Part shown: positions 19,601 to 27,534 of the stretch, one piece after another
Numbering within the stretch: position 1 is the first letter of the stretch
Layout: each line of letters opens with the position of its first letter
Source: Roseovarius azorensis
GTDB lineage: Bacteria > Pseudomonadota > Alphaproteobacteria > Rhodobacterales > Rhodobacteraceae
Assembly (NCBI RefSeq): GCF_900109455.1
Contig: NZ_FOAG01000004.1
Coordinates: forward strand, 186,001 to 250,000
Direction of reading: 5' to 3'
DNA: 64,000 bases
Translations under genes and position numbers: made by a program
Notes under the pieces: model-generated
Databases searched by the model: none
The model's input: the letters and a program-made list of their open reading frames with translations, nothing else
What the model was told of the DNA's origin: nothing

Positions 19601-20298
19601 GCCAGGGCCGCAGTCGCAGCCTCGGCGGCGGCCCGGATCGCGCGGATGTTCTCGCCGTAAACCTCCGGCTTGTCGACCGATCCGCCCTTGAACACCGCCG
19701 ACCCGGCCACCAGCACATCCGCCCCCGCCGCCGCCATCAGGGGGGCTGTCTCGGGCGTGATACCGCCGTCGATCTCGATATGGATCGGCCGGTCGCCGAT
19801 CATCGCGCGCAGGGATCTCACCTTGTCGATCTGGGAATGGATGAATTTCTGCCCGCCAAAGCCGGGATTGACCGTCATCACGCAGATCAGATCCACCATG
19901 TCCAGCAGATGCTCCACCGCATCAATCCCCGTGCCGGGATTGAGCGCCAGCCCCGCCTTGCAGCCTGCCCCGCGGATCGCCTGCAACGTGCGGTGAATAT
20001 GCGGCCCGGCCTCCAGATGCGCGGTCAGGATATCCGCCCCCGCCTGCGCGAAGGCGTCGATATAGGGATCGACCGGCGCGATCATCAGATGCACATCCAT
20101 CACCGTCCTGATATGCGGGCGGATCGCGGCGCAGAGCGGCGGACCAAAGGTCAGGTTGGGCACGAAATGCCCGTCCATCACATCGACATGCACCCAGTCA
20201 GCACCCTGCGCCTCGATGGCGCGGATCTCCGCCCCGAAACCGGCGAAATCCGCCGACAGGATCGAGGGCGCGATCTTGATGGAACGGTCGAAACGCAT
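19597..20298 (-). CDS. rpe: Ribulose-phosphate 3-epimerase
   Basis: 233 residues. The TIM barrel signatures are complete: IAPSILSADFA at the N terminus, HVDVMDGHFVPNLTFG with metal-binding His and Asp, DVHLMI, MTVNPGFGGQKF, and the phosphate-binding DGGITPE. It interconverts ribulose-5-phosphate and xylulose-5-phosphate in the pentose phosphate or Calvin pathway. A strong AAGGAG site precedes the ATG. No RuBisCO or phosphoribulokinase gene is near, so the pentose phosphate role is the safer one. Confidence 0.94.
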   Translation of the reverse strand: MRFDRSIKIAPSILSADFAGFGAEIRAIEAQGADWVHVDVMDGHFVPNLTFGPPLCAAIRPHIRTVMDVHLMIAPVDPYIDAFAQAGADILTAHLEAGPHIHRTLQAIRGAGCKAGLALNPGTGIDAVEHLLDMVDLICVMTVNPGFGGQKFIHSQIDKVRSLRAMIGDRPIHIEIDGGITPETAPLMAAAGADVLVAGSAVFKGGSVDKPEVYGENIRAIRAAAEAATAALA

Positions 20299-20430
20299 GG
20301 CGGGTCTCCTTCTGGCCGGATGCGGGGGACATGCGCCGCGCGCGAGCCAAGGTCAAGACCCCGGCGCAGCAATTGATCCCCGCGCTGTTCCGTGCCACCG
20401 TCCCTGTCGGAGCAACAGGGAGAAGACGCG

Positions 20431-22074
20431 ATGCAGGGCCAGATGATGCACCAGCCGCTCAGGATCATCGACATCCTGACCTACGCGGCAGAGGCGCATG
20501 GCGACGCGGGCATCGTCTCGGCCCGCGTTGAGGGCGATCTGCACCGCCAGAGCTATCAGCAGACCCTGGCCCGCGTGGCGCAACTCGCCCATGCACTAAC
20601 CGACCTCGGGGTGCGGCGCGGCGACCGCATCGGCACGCTGGCGTGGAATGGCTACCGGCATTTCGAGCTTTATTATGGCGTCGCGGGGATCGGCGCCGTC
20701 TGCCACACGATCAACCCGCGCCTCTCGCGTGAGCAACTGATCTACATCATCACCCATGCGGGCGACCGGCTGCTCTTTCTCGATCTGACCTTCGTGCCGC
20801 TGGTCGAATCACTCCTGCCCGACCTGCCCGCGGGTCTGCGCTTCGTGATCCTCACCGACCGCGCGCATATGCCCCAAACCACGCTCGATGCGCTCTGCTA
20901 CGAGGATCTGCTGACCGCGCAACCCCCTGACTACGACTGGCCCGTCTTCCCCGAGGAAACCGCCTGCGGCCTCTGCTATACCTCGGGCACCACCGGTTCC
21001 CCCAAGGGCGCGCTCTATTCGCACCGCTCGACGCTCCTGCACGCGCTGCAGGTGCCGCTCTGCCAGACCTCCAGTTTCCGGGCGGGCAAACGCATCCTGC
21101 CCGTCGTGCCGCTGTTTCACGTCAACGCCTGGGGCCTGCCCTATGTCGCGCCCCTGACCGGCATGACGCTGGTCATGCCGGGGTCAGACCTCGACGGGGC
21201 CAGCCTCTTCCGCCTGATGGACAGCGAACAGGTCTATTCCGCCTGGGGGGTGCCGACGGTCTGGGCCGGGCTGCTCTCGGAAATCAAGGCACAGGGCCGC
21301 GTGCCCGCCGGATTCGCCGATCTGGTCGTCGGCGGCTCTGCCGCGCCGCGCGTGATGATCGCGCAATACGAGGCGCGTGGCGTGAACGTGGCCCAGGCCT
21401 GGGGCATGACCGAAATGAGCCCGATCGGCAGCCACGGCACCCTGCCCCCCGCACTGGAAAACGCCCCCGACGAGGACCGTATCAGCGCCAAATGCTGCGC
21501 CGGACGCCGCCTCTTTGGCGTCGAGTTCAAGATCGTGGACGATGACGGCAAGGCCCTGCCGCATGACGGCACCGCCACCGGCGAGCTTTACGTGCGCGGC
21601 AATACCGTGATCTCGGGCTATTTCGAAAACCCCGAGGCGACGCGCGCCGCGATGGATGCCCAAGGCTGGTTCGGCACCGGCGATGTCGCCTCGATCGCCC
21701 CCGACGGCAGGTTGGTGATCCGCGACCGCGCCAAGGATCTGGTGAAATCGGGCGGCGAATGGATCAGCTCGATTGATCTGGAAAACGCCGCCCTCTCGCA
21801 TCCCGCCCTTGCCGCCTGCGCCGTCATCGCCGTGCCCCACCCGAAATGGGACGAACGGCCCGTTCTGGTCGCCGTGCCTGCCACCGACGCCCGCCCATCG
21901 CTGGCCGAGATCCAGGCGCATATGCAGCCGCATTTCGCCGCCTGGCAACTGCCCGACGACCTCCTGTGGATCGAGGCGCTGCCGCTCACCGCCACCGGCA
22001 AGGTGTCGAAACTGACCCTGCGCGCGCAATTCGCCGATTACACCCATCCCGACCTGCGCGGCGGCGCGGCATGA
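20431..22074 (+). CDS. Acyl-CoA synthetase (AMP-forming, long-chain type)
   Basis: 547 residues from ATG 20431, preceded by CAGGGAG. The ATP-binding loop is CYTSGTTGSPKG (about 177-188), the adenylate motif is WGMTEMSP, and the hinge and catalytic region is GWFGTGDVASI followed by RDRAKDLVKSGGEWIS. The C-terminal Lys lies in TATGKVSK. It activates a carboxylic acid with ATP and CoA. The next two genes overlap it by ATGA junctions: an APH-like kinase and a thioesterase. That trio suggests a dedicated acid-degradation unit rather than housekeeping fatty-acid uptake. Confidence 0.9.
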   Translation: MQGQMMHQPLRIIDILTYAAEAHGDAGIVSARVEGDLHRQSYQQTLARVAQLAHALTDLGVRRGDRIGTLAWNGYRHFELYYGVAGIGAVCHTINPRLSREQLIYIITHAGDRLLFLDLTFVPLVESLLPDLPAGLRFVILTDRAHMPQTTLDALCYEDLLTAQPPDYDWPVFPEETACGLCYTSGTTGSPKGALYSHRSTLLHALQVPLCQTSSFRAGKRILPVVPLFHVNAWGLPYVAPLTGMTLVMPGSDLDGASLFRLMDSEQVYSAWGVPTVWAGLLSEIKAQGRVPAGFADLVVGGSAAPRVMIAQYEARGVNVAQAWGMTEMSPIGSHGTLPPALENAPDEDRISAKCCAGRRLFGVEFKIVDDDGKALPHDGTATGELYVRGNTVISGYFENPEATRAAMDAQGWFGTGDVASIAPDGRLVIRDRAKDLVKSGGEWISSIDLENAALSHPALAACAVIAVPHPKWDERPVLVAVPATDARPSLAEIQAHMQPHFAAWQLPDDLLWIEALPLTATGKVSKLTLRAQFADYTHPDLRGGAA

Positions 22075-23096
22075 GCGCGGCACTCGATACAGAGGCCGTC
22101 GCGGTCTGGCTCACACAGCACCTGCCGGGCTTTGCCGGGCCAGTGCAGGCCGAGAAATTCAGCGGCGGACAAAGCAATCCCACCTACCGCCTCACGACGC
22201 CCACAGGCTCTTACGTCCTGCGCCGCAAACCGCCCGGCGTGCTCTTGAAATCCGCCCATGCGGTCGAACGCGAATTCCGCGTGCAACAGGCGCTCGCCGG
22301 AACCGATGTCCCGGTCGCGCGCATGCTTGTGCTCTGCGAGGACGCGGACGTCATCGGCACCCCCTTCTACATCATGGACGAGGTGCGCGGCCGCAACTTC
22401 GACGCCCCCGCCCTGCCCGGCCTCGCGCCGCCCGACCGCCACGCCATCATCGACGAGATGAACCGCGTTCTGGCCGCGATCCACGATGTCGATCTCGCCG
22501 CGACGGGCCTCACCGATTACGGACCGCCGGGCAATTACTACCGCCGTCAGATTGACCGCTGGACCCGGCAGTATCATGCGACGGCAACCGACGACCTGCC
22601 TGAAATGACCGCCCTCATGGCCTGGCTCGACGCGCATGTCCCGCCCGAGGACGGGCAGCGCACGCTGGTTCATGGCGACTACCGGCTCGACAACCTGCTG
22701 TTCGCCGCCGACGGCCCGCGCTGCCTTGCGGTGCTGGATTGGGAACTGTCCACCATCGGCCACCCCTATGCCGATCTTGCCGCCGTCATCATGCAATGGT
22801 CGATGCCCGCCACCCCCGAGGGGCGCGGGCTGAGGGGCGTGGACCGCGCCGCCCTTGGCCTGTGGTCCGACGCCGAATTCATCGCCCGCTATTGCAAACG
22901 CCGGGGCCTGCCGCCGATCACCGATTTCGGCTTCTACCTCGCCTTCAGCTATTTCCGCATGGCCGCGATCCTGCAAGGCGTGAAAAAGCGTGCGCTCACC
23001 GGAAACGCCTCAGACCCCGAGCGCGGGTTGCGTCTGGGCCGCCATGTGCCCGAATTCGCCCGCGCCGGGCTTGCCGCCGCAAAGGAGACGCAATGA
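22071..23096 (+). CDS. APH-family phosphotransferase (ACAD10/11- and LvaA-like kinase)
   Basis: 341 residues. It begins inside the stop of the synthetase (ATGA at 22071-22074). The kinase core is recognisable: KFSGGQSNPTYRL as the nucleotide loop, VLRRKPPG with the ATP-binding Lys, TLVHGDYRLDNLL as the catalytic loop with Asp and Asn, and LDWELSTIGHPYADLA as the metal-binding loop. This is the subgroup found at the N terminus of mammalian ACAD10/ACAD11 and in bacterial LvaA, which phosphorylates 4-hydroxyacyl-CoA. It is not an antibiotic-resistance enzyme by context. Confidence 0.85.
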   Translation: MSAALDTEAVAVWLTQHLPGFAGPVQAEKFSGGQSNPTYRLTTPTGSYVLRRKPPGVLLKSAHAVEREFRVQQALAGTDVPVARMLVLCEDADVIGTPFYIMDEVRGRNFDAPALPGLAPPDRHAIIDEMNRVLAAIHDVDLAATGLTDYGPPGNYYRRQIDRWTRQYHATATDDLPEMTALMAWLDAHVPPEDGQRTLVHGDYRLDNLLFAADGPRCLAVLDWELSTIGHPYADLAAVIMQWSMPATPEGRGLRGVDRAALGLWSDAEFIARYCKRRGLPPITDFGFYLAFSYFRMAAILQGVKKRALTGNASDPERGLRLGRHVPEFARAGLAAAKETQ

Positions 23097-23506
23097 CCGA
23101 CAATCTCGACCCCGCCCTGATCGAACCCCCCTCGGCCCTGCAAAACCATCTGGGCTATGAGATGACCGGCTGGGCGCGGGATCATGCCCGCATCGAACTG
23201 CCGCTGGCCCCCTTCCTGATGAACCGCCAGGGCCTGCCGCATGGCGGCATCCACGCCACGCTGCTCGATACCGCGATGGGCTATGCCGGATGCTACACCG
23301 GCGACCCGCAGCATCCGCAAATGGCGCTCACGCTGTCGCTGACGGTCAATTATCTGGGACAGGCGCAGGGCACGCGGCTGATCGCCGAGGCCCGGCGCAC
23401 CGGCGGCGGCAAGACCACCTTCTTCGCCGAGGCCACCGTCCACGACGACACCGGCGCGCTCATCGCCACCGGCACGGGCGTCTTTCGCTACCGGCATCGG
23501 CGCTAG
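23093..23506 (+). CDS. PaaI-family acyl-CoA thioesterase
   Basis: 137 residues starting at ATG 23093, coupled to the kinase by an ATGA overlap. The hot-dog fold shows NRQGLPHGGIHATLLDTAMGYA at residues about 44-65, whose HGG and following Asp are the conserved PaaI/thioesterase features. It likely hydrolyses an acyl-CoA formed in the pathway of the two preceding genes, for example to free trapped CoA. Translation and family are clear; the substrate is inferred only from the neighbours. Confidence 0.82.
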   Translation: MTDNLDPALIEPPSALQNHLGYEMTGWARDHARIELPLAPFLMNRQGLPHGGIHATLLDTAMGYAGCYTGDPQHPQMALTLSLTVNYLGQAQGTRLIAEARRTGGGKTTFFAEATVHDDTGALIATGTGVFRYRHRR

Positions 23507-23538
23507 ACTGCCCCCGGTACCTGCCCGCGATGTGCAGC

Positions 23539-23565
23539 CGTTAACCAAAAATTTACCGGTTAACG
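23539..23565. promoter_or_regulatory. Inverted repeat CGTTAACC/GGTTAACG upstream of the glycosyltransferase
   Basis: CGTTAACC at 23539-23546 and GGTTAACG at 23558-23565 form a perfect inverted repeat with an 11-base AT-rich spacer, 55 bases before the TTG start. The left part also reads TTAA, seven bases, TTTAC, one mismatch from the CtrA consensus TTAA-N7-TTAAC. It is a likely operator for the surface-glycan genes, but the regulator is uncertain. Confidence 0.45.
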
Positions 23566-23619
23566 ACGTAATAACCCTACGCCGGGTTTCCCTGCCGAAC
23601 GCTTCACAAGGAACATCGC

Positions 23620-26600
23620 TTGCTAAATATCGCCCCCGTCGCCGCGCCGGTCAGGCTCGACTGCCTCTTTCTCCACGACGCCCGTATCTACCTGCGCCCG
23701 GCCAAAGGCGAGGCCGCGGGCAACCTGCGCCTGTCGATGCTGGGCACCGAGGTGCCCTTCGCCCCCTGCGACGCCAACGATCTGCCGCCCCACCTGACCG
23801 GGTTCTCCGAACCTTTCGATCTCGACGCCGCCCGCCGCAACAGCCGCTCCGATCCGCCCGAAACCACCCCCGGAGAGGTCTTTGCCGCCTGGCTCAACCG
23901 GCTCAGCGACTGGACCCTCAGCGGACGCGAGACCCTTCAGGTGCTGATCTCGCGCCACGACGCGCCCTGCACGGTGGATTTCAACGCCCCGCTCCCCCTG
24001 CCCCCGATCACGCAACCGCTCGAATTCCGCGCCGGGATCGCGGCGCACCGGGCCAGCGCCGATCTCGTCGTCAGGTTCGAGAACCGCACCACCGGCAGGA
24101 TCATCACCGAAAAACGCCCCTTCGATCCCGCCTTTCGCGGTGGACAACTGCCGCAGGGCTACCAGAGCCTGCGCATCGCGCTGCCGGAACAGGCCGGGAT
24201 CACGCATGTTTCCCTTGGCATCGCCTACCATGCCTGTCTCGACGATGGCACCGGGACAGAGCCGTTTCTCTTCATCGCCAACCCAAGGGTCGAAACGCCC
24301 ACCGAAGAGACGCGCATCACAACGCCGGAATTCATCATCAACAACCGCAGCCACGACCCAGAGGGCTGGCAGATGGCCCCGGCTCCCGGCCTGATCGGCC
24401 CCGGAACCGAACTCTTCCTGATGGACGGCAGCCACGCCACCCTCATCCATACCGGTCGGACCACGCAGATCACCCTGCGCGAAAACCACGGCCACACGCT
24501 GATTTTCGACGCAGATCAAACCGCGCCCGCCGTGCTCTGCATCGACGGCGCGCCGGTGCTGCCGCTCAGCCTGCGCAACGACCTCGTGGTGCGCATCCCC
24601 GCGCCGCATCTCACCGGCGCCCGGCGACGCATCGCCATCAAGGATCCCAGTTGCAGCCAGATCCTCTATGAGACGGTCTGCCCCCTGCCCAACATCCTGA
24701 CCCCCGCCGATGTGCTGCAACGCGAAACCACGGCCCCCTTCCCGCCCGCTGTCTTTGCCCAGAGCACACACCGTTATCAGAGCCTGCGCGCACAACTCGC
24801 TAATGCCAACCCCGGCACCGACATGGCGCAACTGGCCCATGCGCTCGCGACGCTGGAGGCCGGCCATGACCGGGCCGAATTCAAACCGCTGACGTTCCCC
24901 GCCATCGACAAACCGCAGGTCTCGGTGATCATCCCTGCGCATAACAAACTTGCCCTGACCTATCTGGCGCTCTGTGGCCTGCTTCTGGCGCATAACGAAA
25001 CCAGCTATGAGGTGATCGTGGTCGATGACGGCTCGACCGACGACACCACCCGGCTGCCAGAGATCGTGCGCGGCATCACCGTGATCCGCAACGAAACGCC
25101 GCAGCGCTTCATCCGCGCCTGCAACGCCGGGGCGGCACAGGCGCGCGGCGACTACATCGTGCTGCTCAACAACGATACCGAGGTGACGACCGGCTGGCTC
25201 GACGCCCTGCGCGACGCGTTCGAGCGGTTCGGGAACGTGGGCCTTGCGGGCGCGAAACTGCTCTATCCCGACGGCACGTTGCAGGACGCGGGCGGCATCG
25301 TCTGGGGCAATGGCAACCCGTGGAACTACGGCAACCAGCAAAACCCCTGGGATCCGCGCTATTGCTACGCCCGGCAGGCCGATTACCTCTCTGGGGCGGC
25401 TCTCATGGTGCCACGCGGGGTCTGGGATCAGGTGGGCGGGCTGTCGTCTTATCTCGAACCGATGTATTTCGAGGATACCGACCTCGCCTTCAAGATCCGC
25501 GATGCGGGCTATACCACATGGTTCGTGCCCGCCTCGGTGGTCTATCACTACGAGGGCATGACCAGCGGCACCGACGCCACCTCCGGCTTCAAGCGATTTC
25601 AGGAGGTGAACCGCCCGAAATTCAAACGCCAGTGGGCCCGCGCCTTTGCCGGACATGGCGAAGAGGGCGTGAGGCCCGATCTGGAAAAGGATCGCGGCAT
25701 TGTTGGCCGCGTGCTCTTTGCCGATTACACCACGCCGCGCCCCGATCAGGACGCCGGATCCTACGCCGCCCTTCAGGAAATCAGACTGGTGCAGTCGCTG
25801 GGCTACAAGGTCACCTTCCTGCCGATGAACATGGCGCATTTCGGCCGCTATACAGAGGATCTCCAGACGATCGGCGTCGAGGTGATCCATGCGCCATTCT
25901 TCCTGTCACCTTCCGACTATCTCGAACGCCACGCCGCCGAATTCGACGCGGTCTATCTCACCCGCTACTACGTGGCGCAGGACATCCTTGACCTGATCCG
26001 CCGCCACGCGCCACGCGCAAGGGTGCTCTTCAACAACGCCGACCTGCATTTCCTGCGCGAAATCCGCAGCGCGCGCGCCAGCGCCGATGCGGCAATGCTG
26101 GAACAGGCGCGCCACACCCGCGAACAGGAATTGCGGGTGATCGCCAGGGCCGATGTGATCCTGTCCTACAACGAGGCCGAACATGCGGTGATCGAGGCCT
26201 GCACCGACGGTCAGGCGCGGGTCGTCAAATGCCCCTGGGTGGTCGATCTGCCGCCACGGGTGCCGCCCCTTGCGGACCGCCGCGGCCTGTCCTTTCTGGG
26301 CAGCTTCCGCCACCACCCCAACGCCGAGGGCATCACATGGTTCATCCGCGGCGTGATGCCCGCCGTCACCTCCGCGCTGGGGGATTTCCCACTCACCATC
26401 TATGGCGCGGGCATGACCGACAACATCCGCGCTCTGGCCTCGGATCAGGTGACGCCACATGGCCATGTCCCCGACATCGCCACGGCCTTCGACCGCCACC
26501 GCGTCTTTGTCGCCCCGCTGCTGTCCGGCGCGGGCATCAAGGGCAAGGTGCTGGCCGCCCTCGCCCACGGCATCCCCTGCGTGCTCAGCCCCACCGCCGC

Positions 26601-26820
26601 CGAGGGGATCGGCCTGCGTTCGGGCCAGGACTGTTTCGTCGTCACCACCCCGCAGGACTGGGCGGATGCCATCGCGCGGCTGGCGACCGACGATGCGCTC
26701 TGGACCGAAATGTCGCACAACGCCCGCACCTACCTGCAAACGGCTTATTCCTTTACGGCCGGCCGCACCCTGATGCGCAGCGCCTTCGAGGCGGCGGACC
26801 TCTTTCAGTCACGGGCCTGA
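23620..26820 (+). CDS. Large two-domain glycosyltransferase (GT2 plus GT1/GT4)
   Basis: 1066 residues. The start is TTG 23620, chosen because AAGGA sits at the right distance and no ATG fits. Residues 1-400 form a beta-rich region I do not recognise. A GT2 domain begins at about 430 (PQVSVIIPAHNK, then VVDDGSTDD) with the DxD-like LLNNDTEV near 515. A second transferase, GT1/GT4-like, starts near 890 (LSFLGSFRHHPNAEGI) with VFVAPLLSGAGIKGK and TAAEGIGL as the sugar-nucleotide region. Such fusions build polysaccharide or glycosylate surface structures. The following sulfotransferase and barrel protein on the same strand support a surface glycan. Confidence 0.87.
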   Translation: MLNIAPVAAPVRLDCLFLHDARIYLRPAKGEAAGNLRLSMLGTEVPFAPCDANDLPPHLTGFSEPFDLDAARRNSRSDPPETTPGEVFAAWLNRLSDWTLSGRETLQVLISRHDAPCTVDFNAPLPLPPITQPLEFRAGIAAHRASADLVVRFENRTTGRIITEKRPFDPAFRGGQLPQGYQSLRIALPEQAGITHVSLGIAYHACLDDGTGTEPFLFIANPRVETPTEETRITTPEFIINNRSHDPEGWQMAPAPGLIGPGTELFLMDGSHATLIHTGRTTQITLRENHGHTLIFDADQTAPAVLCIDGAPVLPLSLRNDLVVRIPAPHLTGARRRIAIKDPSCSQILYETVCPLPNILTPADVLQRETTAPFPPAVFAQSTHRYQSLRAQLANANPGTDMAQLAHALATLEAGHDRAEFKPLTFPAIDKPQVSVIIPAHNKLALTYLALCGLLLAHNETSYEVIVVDDGSTDDTTRLPEIVRGITVIRNETPQRFIRACNAGAAQARGDYIVLLNNDTEVTTGWLDALRDAFERFGNVGLAGAKLLYPDGTLQDAGGIVWGNGNPWNYGNQQNPWDPRYCYARQADYLSGAALMVPRGVWDQVGGLSSYLEPMYFEDTDLAFKIRDAGYTTWFVPASVVYHYEGMTSGTDATSGFKRFQEVNRPKFKRQWARAFAGHGEEGVRPDLEKDRGIVGRVLFADYTTPRPDQDAGSYAALQEIRLVQSLGYKVTFLPMNMAHFGRYTEDLQTIGVEVIHAPFFLSPSDYLERHAAEFDAVYLTRYYVAQDILDLIRRHAPRARVLFNNADLHFLREIRSARASADAAMLEQARHTREQELRVIARADVILSYNEAEHAVIEACTDGQARVVKCPWVVDLPPRVPPLADRRGLSFLGSFRHHPNAEGITWFIRGVMPAVTSALGDFPLTIYGAGMTDNIRALASDQVTPHGHVPDIATAFDRHRVFVAPLLSGAGIKGKVLAALAHGIPCVLSPTAAEGIGLRSGQDCFVVTTPQDWADAIARLATDDALWTEMSHNARTYLQTAYSFTAGRTLMRSAFEAADLFQSRA

Positions 26821-26865
26821 ACGGCGCCCGCGCCGCCCCGCCACACCGTCGCGATGGAAACCCGA

Positions 26866-27534
26866 ATGATCATCAACCACACCCACAGGTTCGTTTTCGT
26901 CCATGTGCCAAAATCCGCAGGCAGCGCGGTGACCCAGGCCCTGGCACAACATTCGCAATACTGCGATCTGGAAATCGGCGGCACCGCGCTCGGCGAGGCG
27001 CTGCAACCCTTCATGCGCCAGCGCTTCGGCCTGCACAAACACGCCCCCGCGCAACAGATCCGCGCCGTGATGGGCAGCGCCGTCTTTGCCTCCTATTTCT
27101 CCTTCGGCTTCGTGCGCAACCCGTTCGACCGGCTGCAATCGGTGTTCCATTTCCTGCGCGGCTGGGAAACCGGCCCGGAACCGATCCGCCGCGCCCTGGG
27201 CGAATTCGCCGGGTTCGCGGATTTTCTCGACTCCGAAATCTGGATGTCGCGCCCCGGTCCCGACAATATCTTTCTGCCTCAGACCCATTGGCTGACCGCA
27301 CCGGACGGGCAATTGCTGGTCGATCTGGCGGGCCGCGTGGAAACCATCGAGGACGATCTGGCCCGCATCCTGTCGCGCGCAGTCGGCAACGGATCGGTCA
27401 GTCTCGGGCGGGTCAACCCGTCCAACGCCTATGACCGGCTCACCGACTGGCCCGCCAGACACCGCGACATGGTCGTCGATTTCTACCGCAGCGATTTCGA
27501 TCTCTTCGGCTACGCCACCGATCCGCAGCCATGA
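26866..27534 (+). CDS. Sulfotransferase family 2-type protein
   Basis: 222 residues from ATG 26866 (MIINHTHRF, the usual N terminus of this family); ATG 26854 is also possible, with no ribosome-binding site for it. FVFVHVPKSAGSAVTQAL resembles the PAPS 5'-phosphosulfate loop, and FVRNPFDRLQSVFHF the 3'-phosphate-binding segment with the conserved Arg. Such proteins transfer sulfate from PAPS to sugar hydroxyls. Its place between a glycosyltransferase and a barrel protein suggests sulfation of a surface glycan. It overlaps the next gene by ATGA. Confidence 0.8.
   Translation: MIINHTHRFVFVHVPKSAGSAVTQALAQHSQYCDLEIGGTALGEALQPFMRQRFGLHKHAPAQQIRAVMGSAVFASYFSFGFVRNPFDRLQSVFHFLRGWETGPEPIRRALGEFAGFADFLDSEIWMSRPGPDNIFLPQTHWLTAPDGQLLVDLAGRVETIEDDLARILSRAVGNGSVSLGRVNPSNAYDRLTDWPARHRDMVVDFYRSDFDLFGYATDPQP

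Noticed and set aside
22071-23096. Aminoglycoside resistance gene
   Set aside because: The APH-like kinase belongs to the ACAD10/11- and LvaA-like subgroup and is coupled to acyl-CoA genes.
23623-25890. Minus-strand open frame of 755 residues
   Set aside because: It is the antisense shadow of the large glycosyltransferase; the product is rich in Arg, His and Gly with no domain-like pattern.
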